A stretch of DNA of 11,912 nt from Rubrivirga sp. (GTDB taxonomy: Bacteria > Bacteroidota > Rhodothermia > Rhodothermales > Rubricoccaceae). Position numbers and translations under genes: made by a program. This document shows positions 7,205 through 11,912 of this stretch, in pieces (position 1 is the stretch's first letter; every line of letters begins with the position of its first letter). Under the pieces are notes generated by a model that had not been told where the DNA came from, made no database searches, and saw only the letters and a list, made by a program, of their open reading frames with translations. The stretch spans positions 1 to 11,912 of the forward strand of contig JAAXJP010000339.1 of the NCBI GenBank assembly GCA_012269805.1, given 5' to 3'.

Positions 7205-8143
7205 GTGGACGCCCCCCGCATCGTGTTCATGGGCACGCCGGACTTTGCCGTGCCCTCCCTCGACGCCCTCGTCGAAGCCGGCCTCGCGCCGGTCGCCGTC
7301 GTCACCGTGCCGGACAAGCCGGCGGGGCGGGGCCAGAAGGTCCGCGCGTCGGCGGTAAAGCGGGCAGCCGAGCGGCACGGGCTGCCCGTCCTCCAGCCCG
7401 CGTCGGTCAAGGACCCAGCGTTCGCGGAGCAGATCGCGGCGCTCGACGCCGACGTCCTCGCGGTCGTCGCCTTCCGGATCCTGCCGCCGGTCGTGTTCGA
7501 GGCCGCCCGCCTCGGCGCGTTCAACCTCCACGGCTCGCTCCTGCCCGCCTACCGCGGCGCGGCGCCCATCCAGCGCGCGATCATGGACGGCGTCGAGGAG
7601 ACCGGCGTGACGACGTTCTTTCTCCAGCGGACCGTCGACACCGGCAACGTGATCCTCCGACGCCGGATCGCCGTCGGGCCCGACGACACGGCCGGTGACG
7701 TCCACGACCGCCTCGCCGAGATCGGGGCGGAAGCCGTCGTCGAGACGGTCCGCCAGATCGCCGCCGGGACCGCCGAGGCCGAGCCGCAGGACGACGCGCT
7801 GGCGAGCCCCGCCCCCAAGATCTTCCGCGAGGACGCCGAGATCGACTGGTCCCGCCCGGCCCGCAAGGTCCACGACCACGTCCGCGCGCTCTCCCCGTAC
7901 CCCGGCGCGTGGACGGCGTGGGAGGGGGAGACGGTGAAGGTTCTCCGCACGCGGTTCGAGGAGGCCCGCCTCGACGGCCCGCCGGGCCGGGTCACGGTCG
8001 ACGAGGGCCGGATGCTGGTCGCCTGCGGCGCGGACGCCGTCGAGGTGCTGGAGGTCCAACGTGAGGGGAAGCGCCGCATGGACGCCGTCGCGTTCCTGAA
8101 CGGGGCGGAGGTCGACGGCGCGGTGCTCGGCGAGGCGCCGTAG
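7205..8143 (+). CDS. fmt: methionyl-tRNA formyltransferase
   Basis: Transfers a formyl group from 10-formyltetrahydrofolate to Met-tRNAfMet in the cytoplasm, preparing the initiator tRNA. The protein is 312 residues, the normal family length. The GTG at 7205 begins the typical start (APRIVFMGTPDFAVPSLDAL). The N-terminal Rossmann-type catalytic domain contains KPAGRGQK, AFNLHGSLLPAYRGAAPIQR (105-124) and TVDTGNVI. The catalytic triad N107, H109 and D145 corresponds to E. coli N106, H108 and D144. The C-terminal tRNA-binding OB-like domain begins near 208 (KIFREDAEIDW) and ends with the familiar QREGKRRMDAVAFLNG. No def (peptide deformylase) gene, its frequent neighbour, is adjacent. No Shine-Dalgarno sequence; the leader just before the start is pyrimidine-rich. 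Assignment is secure. Confidence 0.97.
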   Translation: MDAPRIVFMGTPDFAVPSLDALVEAGLAPVAVVTVPDKPAGRGQKVRASAVKRAAERHGLPVLQPASVKDPAFAEQIAALDADVLAVVAFRILPPVVFEAARLGAFNLHGSLLPAYRGAAPIQRAIMDGVEETGVTTFFLQRTVDTGNVILRRRIAVGPDDTAGDVHDRLAEIGAEAVVETVRQIAAGTAEAEPQDDALASPAPKIFREDAEIDWSRPARKVHDHVRALSPYPGAWTAWEGETVKVLRTRFEEARLDGPPGRVTVDEGRMLVACGADAVEVLEVQREGKRRMDAVAFLNGAEVDGAVLGEAP

Positions 8144-8246
8144 GCCCCCACCCCCGTCCCCACTGGGCACTGCGCTCGGAGGGCGGCGTATCCTCCGCAC
8201 GACCGGCCGACGCCCGCCCGTTCCGCCGCCCCCCGACGCCCCCGGC

Positions 8247-9317
<1,071 letters not shown>

Positions 9318-9322
9318 GCGCC

Positions 9323-9369
9323 ACGAGGCGAGAGGGAAGGGGCCCGTGGGACCCCGCCCTTCGCCTCGT
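9323..9369. terminator. long hairpin between moxR and hprK, probable terminator
   Basis: ACGAGGCGA (9323-9331) pairs perfectly with TCGCCTCGT (9361-9369). Inside this, AGGG (9333-9336) pairs with CCCT (9357-9360) and GGGG (9339-9342) with CCCC (9352-9355), around a 9-nt loop. That makes 17 base pairs with two small interruptions. It begins 6 nt after the moxR stop and ends 21 nt before the hprK start. There is no T-run, so it may instead be an mRNA-stabilising or attenuating structure. Confidence 0.55.
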
Positions 9370-9381
9370 ACCTCATCCCCC

Positions 9382-9393
9382 ATGCCCCTGTGA
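9382..9393 (+). other. three-codon micro-ORF overlapping the hprK start
   Basis: ATG-CCC-CTG-TGA encodes Met-Pro-Leu and stops at the TGA inside the GTGA that contains the hprK start codon (GTG at 9390). This reproduces the 4-nt coupling overlap seen four times in the operon upstream. It may be chance, but it could feed terminating ribosomes onto the hprK start. Confidence 0.2.
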
Positions 9394-10406
9394 GAAAGCC
9401 CCAGCCGTTTCGGCGCGAGAAGATCCTCCTCCCGGCGCTGCTGACGCGGCTCCGCGACCGCGTCGGCGTCGAGATCGAGGCGTGCGGGGGCGGCGAGGCC
9501 GAGGGCCGAGCCGTGACGGTCCGCCACGTCCACCGGCCGGGCCTCGTGCTGGCCGGCTACACCGAGCACTTCGAGCACCGGCGGATCCAGATCCTCGGCA
9601 ACACCGAGTGCCGCTACCTCGGCTGGCTCGAGCCCGCGGCGGCCCGGGAGGCGTTCGACCGGCTCCTCTCGTTCGACCCCCCGTGCGTGATCCTCACGGC
9701 GGGCAACGAGCTGGAGGTCGGCTTCGAGGCGCTCGCCGCCGACCGCGGCGTCCCGCTTTTCCGGACGCCCGTCGCGACGGTCCCGTTCATGGGCCTCCTC
9801 CGCGACGTCCTCGACGACCACTTCGCGGAGCAGCTCACGGTCCACGGCTCGCTCGTCGACGTGTACGGGATCGGGCTCCTGCTCACGGGGCCGGCCGGGA
9901 TCGGGAAGTCCGAGATGGCCCTCGACCTCGTCGAGCGCGGCCACCGGCTCGTGGCCGACGACGTGGTCATGGCGACGCGGACCGGCTCGGGCGTCATCAT
10001 GGGGGCGGGGACCGACCTCGCCGAGCACTTTATGGAGATCCGAGGGCTCGGCATCATCGACGTCCGGTCGATGTTCGGCGTCCGCGCGATCCGGTACCAG
10101 AAGCGGATCGAGGTCGTCGTCCAGATCCACCCGTGGGACGAGGACGAGGAGTACACCCGGATCGACATGGTGACCGAGATGGACTCGATCCTCGGCGTCG
10201 ACCTCCCGCTCGTCAAGCTGCCCATCACGCCGGGCAAGAACGTGACGGTCATCTGCGAGGTGATTGCCATGAACCACCTCCTCCAACACTACGGATACGA
10301 CCCGGCCGAGGCGTTCTCGGCCAAGCTCCGCCAGCGGATCGAGCAGAAGTCGGACACGCCAGGGGCCGGCCGCGGCATCGACTGGTTCGAGCACGACTTC
10401 GAGTAG
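9390..10406 (+). CDS. hprK: HPr kinase/phosphorylase
   Basis: Bifunctional enzyme that phosphorylates the carrier HPr (or a homologue) on a regulatory Ser and reverses the reaction; cytoplasmic hexamer in studied members. The protein has 338 residues, close to the family norm. The N-terminal domain (about 1-145) includes LAGYTEHFEHRRIQILGNTE and FMGLLRDVLDDHFA. The kinase domain contains TVHGSLVDVYGIG with H152, Walker A GPAGIGKS (167-174), GHRLVADD (184-191), and the HprK signature MEIRGLGIIDVRSMFGVR (215-232). It closes with LPITPGKNV (277-285) and the NHLLQHYGYDPAEAF tail typical of Bacteroidetes/Chlorobi-type members. Start GTG at 9390; no Shine-Dalgarno sequence. No ptsH or other PTS gene is in the window. 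In Gram-negatives HprK usually belongs to regulatory rather than sugar-transporting systems; that role here is inferred. Confidence 0.95.
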   Translation: MRKPQPFRREKILLPALLTRLRDRVGVEIEACGGGEAEGRAVTVRHVHRPGLVLAGYTEHFEHRRIQILGNTECRYLGWLEPAAAREAFDRLLSFDPPCVILTAGNELEVGFEALAADRGVPLFRTPVATVPFMGLLRDVLDDHFAEQLTVHGSLVDVYGIGLLLTGPAGIGKSEMALDLVERGHRLVADDVVMATRTGSGVIMGAGTDLAEHFMEIRGLGIIDVRSMFGVRAIRYQKRIEVVVQIHPWDEDEEYTRIDMVTEMDSILGVDLPLVKLPITPGKNVTVICEVIAMNHLLQHYGYDPAEAFSAKLRQRIEQKSDTPGAGRGIDWFEHDFE

Positions 10407-10436
10407 TGCGGACCTGGTCCCTCCCCAACCGTCAAC

Positions 10437-10451
10437 CCCCGCTCGGCGGGG
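10437..10451. terminator. GC hairpin after hprK, possible terminator
   Basis: CCCCGC (10437-10442) and GCGGGG (10446-10451) form a perfect 6-bp stem with a 3-nt loop, 30 nt after the hprK stop. G-rich sequence, not T-rich, follows. Termination is inferred from position. Confidence 0.4.
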
Positions 10452-10515
10452 CCGGGGGGCGGGGACGTTCGACCGGACGGCTGGGCGCTACCCTCCATTG
10501 CGGTCCGCCGCTATG

Positions 10516-10543
10516 GGCCTCCGAGGCGGCCCGCCTCGGGGCC
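10516..10543. other. strong inverted repeat in the hprK-M23 intergenic region
   Basis: CCGAGGCG (10521-10528) pairs with CGCCTCGG (10532-10539) around a 3-nt loop. GGCC (10516-10519) pairs with GGCC (10540-10543), leaving T10520 bulged. This gives 12 base pairs. It may be a second terminator stem or part of a structured leader. Confidence 0.4.
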
Positions 10544-10631
10544 GGCGGGGGCGAACTCCCGACCGGCCGGGGCACCTTTTGGAACGGAAACACTGGGTTT
10601 TGGGGAGATGGGGGAAAGCCGGGGGCCGAGG

Positions 10632-10663
10632 TTGCCGAAAGCCCGAAAGGGCGTCTATGTTTA
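10632..10663 (+). promoter_or_regulatory. putative promoter of the M23 peptidase gene
   Basis: TATGTTTA (10656-10663) matches the Bacteroidetes -7 consensus TAnnTTTG except at the last base. A TTG at 10632-10634 lies 21 nt upstream as the -33 core, the same spacing as in the promoter at 956-987. A GCCC-GAAA-GGGC hairpin (10641-10652) falls between the elements. Transcription would start near 10668-10671, giving a leader of about 180 nt. Confidence 0.5.
10641..10652 (+). other. GNRA-tetraloop hairpin beside promoter
   Basis: GCCC-GAAA-GGGC is a perfect 4-bp stem capped by a GAAA tetraloop. The following bases, GTCTATGTTT, are the most T-rich nearby. The element could therefore also end transcripts coming from hprK, sharing bases with the -7 element. 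Confidence 0.3.
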
Positions 10664-10670
10664 CCCCGCC

Positions 10671-10686
10671 TGTGAGAGCGCTCCCA
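10671..10686. promoter_or_regulatory. LacI/cre-like palindromic operator candidate, second copy
   Basis: TGTGAGAGCGCTCCCA differs from the site at 957-972 only at the fifth position and the last base. The 14-mer from 10673 matches the cre consensus at 12 of 14 positions. It sits at or just after the inferred transcription start of the M23 gene, a usual place for a repressor operator. Confidence 0.4.
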
Positions 10687-10849
10687 CCACCGGCCGGGGT
10701 CCGACGCCCTGCCGAGCGCGAGCCCGGAGCTTCGGCCCGGTTGTTGCGGAAGGGGAGCGTGCGCACGGACCGCCCCCTCCTCCGTCCGGCCGCCGTCACC
10801 CCACTGTGGGGCCGCACCGGGGAGTCGCACCACCGCCTCCCTCTCCCGC

Positions 10850-11833
10850 ATGCCTGACAACCGCTACTTCTACTACGACCACGACGCGTGCACGTTCGTC
10901 GAGGTCGAGCCGAGCCGGAAGGGGCTCTGGCTGAAGGTCGGAGCGATCGCCTGCCTCTCGCTCGTGCTCAGCGCCGTCGGCGTCGGCGTCCTCTCGACGT
11001 TCCTGACCTCGCCGACCGAGATCGCGCAGGCCGAGGAAATCGACGCGCTCCGCGGCCAGCTGGCCTCGACGCACTCGCAGCTCACGTCGTTTTCCGAAGA
11101 GCTCGAGACCCTCGCCGAGACCGACCGAGAGATCTACCGGACGGTCCTCAACGCCGAGCCGATCACCGAGGACGAGTTCCAGCTCGGCGTCGGCGGCGCG
11201 GAGAACAGCCGGTTCACCCGGTTCTCGACGCCCACCGCCGAGCTCCTCACCGAGACGTCCGAGACGTTCGACCGCCTCGAGCGGCAGCTCGAGCTCCAGA
11301 GCCGGTCCTACGACGAGATCCGGAGCCTCGCCTCCGAGCGCGACGCCGTGCTCCGCCAGCAGCCGGCGATCCTACCGCTCAAGAACGCGCGCCTGACCTC
11401 GGGCTTCGGGATGCGCTACCACCCGATCCTCCGCGTCTCGCGGATGCACGCGGGCGTCGACTTCCCGACGCCCGTCGGCACGCCGCTCTACGCCGCCGGC
11501 GACGGCCGCGTCCGGTTCGTCGGCACGAAGGGCGGCTACGGGAACGTCATCGAGATCGAGCACCCGCTCGCGCGCAAGATCACGCGCTACGCCCACCTCT
11601 CGCGCGTCGCGGACGGCATCGCCGAGGGCACGCTCGTCCGCCGCGGCCAGACCGTCGCGTACAGCGGCAACACGGGCCTCTCGACGGCCCCGCACCTCCA
11701 CTACGAGGTCCGGATGATGAACGCCGAGGAGACCCCGCTGAACCCGGTCGCCACGTTCGTCCCGGACGTCACGCCGGCCCAGTACCGCGAGCTCGTCGAG
11801 GCGGCCCGCTCGCAGACGGTCTCGTTCGACTAA
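10850..11833 (+). CDS. membrane-anchored M23 (LytM-type) zinc metallopeptidase
   Basis: Predicted cell-wall peptidase or divisome/elongasome factor of 327 residues. An N-terminal cytoplasmic segment (PDNRYFYYDHDACTFVEVEP) resembles that of Bacteroidetes M23 proteins. One membrane span is at about 27-52, and a periplasmic coiled coil covers about 58-95 and 130-172. The M23 domain (about 178-302) begins LTSGFGMRYHPI. Zinc and catalytic residues are present: H200xxxD204 in RMHAGVDF, H249 in RYAHL, and H282-L-H284 in PHLHYEV. The full set argues for an active endopeptidase rather than a degenerate EnvC/NlpD-type activator. Family members cut peptide crosslinks in peptidoglycan; the substrate here is inferred. 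ATG at 10850 follows a pyrimidine-rich leader without a Shine-Dalgarno sequence. The gene stands alone with its own promoter. Confidence 0.94.
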   Translation: MPDNRYFYYDHDACTFVEVEPSRKGLWLKVGAIACLSLVLSAVGVGVLSTFLTSPTEIAQAEEIDALRGQLASTHSQLTSFSEELETLAETDREIYRTVLNAEPITEDEFQLGVGGAENSRFTRFSTPTAELLTETSETFDRLERQLELQSRSYDEIRSLASERDAVLRQQPAILPLKNARLTSGFGMRYHPILRVSRMHAGVDFPTPVGTPLYAAGDGRVRFVGTKGGYGNVIEIEHPLARKITRYAHLSRVADGIAEGTLVRRGQTVAYSGNTGLSTAPHLHYEVRMMNAEETPLNPVATFVPDVTPAQYRELVEAARSQTVSFD

Positions 11834-11846
11834 CGAGCCCGCTCCG

Positions 11847-11858
11847 CCCCTCCCTGGA

Positions 11859-11862
<4 letters not shown>
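11847..11862 (+). terminator. hairpin after the M23 peptidase gene, possible terminator
   Basis: CCCCTC (11847-11852) pairs with GAGGGG (11857-11862) around loop CCTG, 13 nt after the stop. The right arm merges into the poly-G tail, so its true extent cannot be judged. Confidence 0.4.

Positions 11863-11912
<50 letters not shown>

Larger units (their letters stand above)
10407..10849 (+). other. 443-nt intergenic region with hairpins and promoter, no gene seen
   Basis: No convincing gene lies between hprK and the M23 peptidase gene; open frames here are Arg/Pro-rich and look like products of GC bias. The region holds the hairpin at 10437-10451, a longer stem at 10516-10543, a GNRA-loop hairpin at 10641-10652, a promoter and a LacI/cre-like site. 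After these comes a leader of about 180 nt with a small stem (10799-10803 with 10807-10811). A somewhat less GC-rich island (about 10575-10620) sits in the middle. A structured RNA cannot be excluded. Confidence 0.6.

Noticed and set aside
8178..8196. TATCCTCC with GGAGG/CCTCC inverted repeat upstream of moxR as promoter or terminator
   Set aside because: Only a partial match to TAnnTTTG, no -33 element at the right spacing, and a short interrupted stem.
10572..10587. Possible sigma-54 promoter around GGCACCTTTTGG
   Set aside because: The spacing between the GG and GC-type elements is too short and the downstream TTGC is absent.

Overview
The window is very GC-rich and fully coding on the + strand. 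It carries a conventional set of bacterial housekeeping genes around one accessory operon. Several features point to a marine, high-GC member of the Rhodothermota (Rhodothermales/Rubricoccaceae-like, formerly placed with Bacteroidetes). These are a GWxTD-domain protein, a TonB-dependent receptor with an N-terminal carboxypeptidase-regulatory-like domain, DUF4249-like lipoproteins, a Bacteroidetes-type HPr kinase, the lack of Shine-Dalgarno sequences in front of the genes, and TAnnTTTG-like promoter elements. The taxon is inferred from gene content and base composition; no search was run.

Layout: (1) 1-863, the C-terminal part of ftsY, cut by the window edge. (2) 864-1037, an intergenic region with a GC hairpin, a Bacteroidetes-style promoter and a LacI/cre-like palindrome. 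(3) 1038-7156, a tightly packed five-gene operon: a secreted GWxTD protein, a TonB-dependent outer-membrane receptor, and three tandem paralogous lipoproteins. All four junctions in this operon are 4-nt stop/start overlaps (GTGA, GTGA, ATGA, GTGA). (4) 7205-8143, fmt (Met-tRNA formyltransferase). (5) 8247-9317, a MoxR-type AAA+ ATPase without its usual DUF58 partner. (6) A long perfect-then-interrupted hairpin at 9323-9369. (7) 9390-10406, hprK (HPr kinase/phosphorylase). (8) 10407-10849, a 443-nt intergenic region with several strong hairpins, a promoter, and a second copy of the LacI/cre-like site. (9) 10850-11833, a membrane-anchored M23 peptidase. (10) A terminator-like hairpin running into a 54-nt poly-G tail, most likely an assembly or sequencing artefact at a contig end.

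The most interesting part is the receptor plus lipoprotein-triplet operon. The receptor and lipoproteins probably form an outer-membrane complex, with TonB-driven import through the barrel and surface lipoproteins in the place where SusD-like proteins sit in other systems. The substrate is unknown. The three lipoproteins share a fixed three-cysteine layout (lipidated Cys, a mid-protein Cys-Pro, and a Cys within 2-5 residues of the C-terminus), which suggests a conserved disulfide. They also share near-identical DNA blocks, which suggests recent duplication or gene conversion. I see no mobile elements, tRNA or rRNA genes, CRISPR arrays, or genes on the minus strand.
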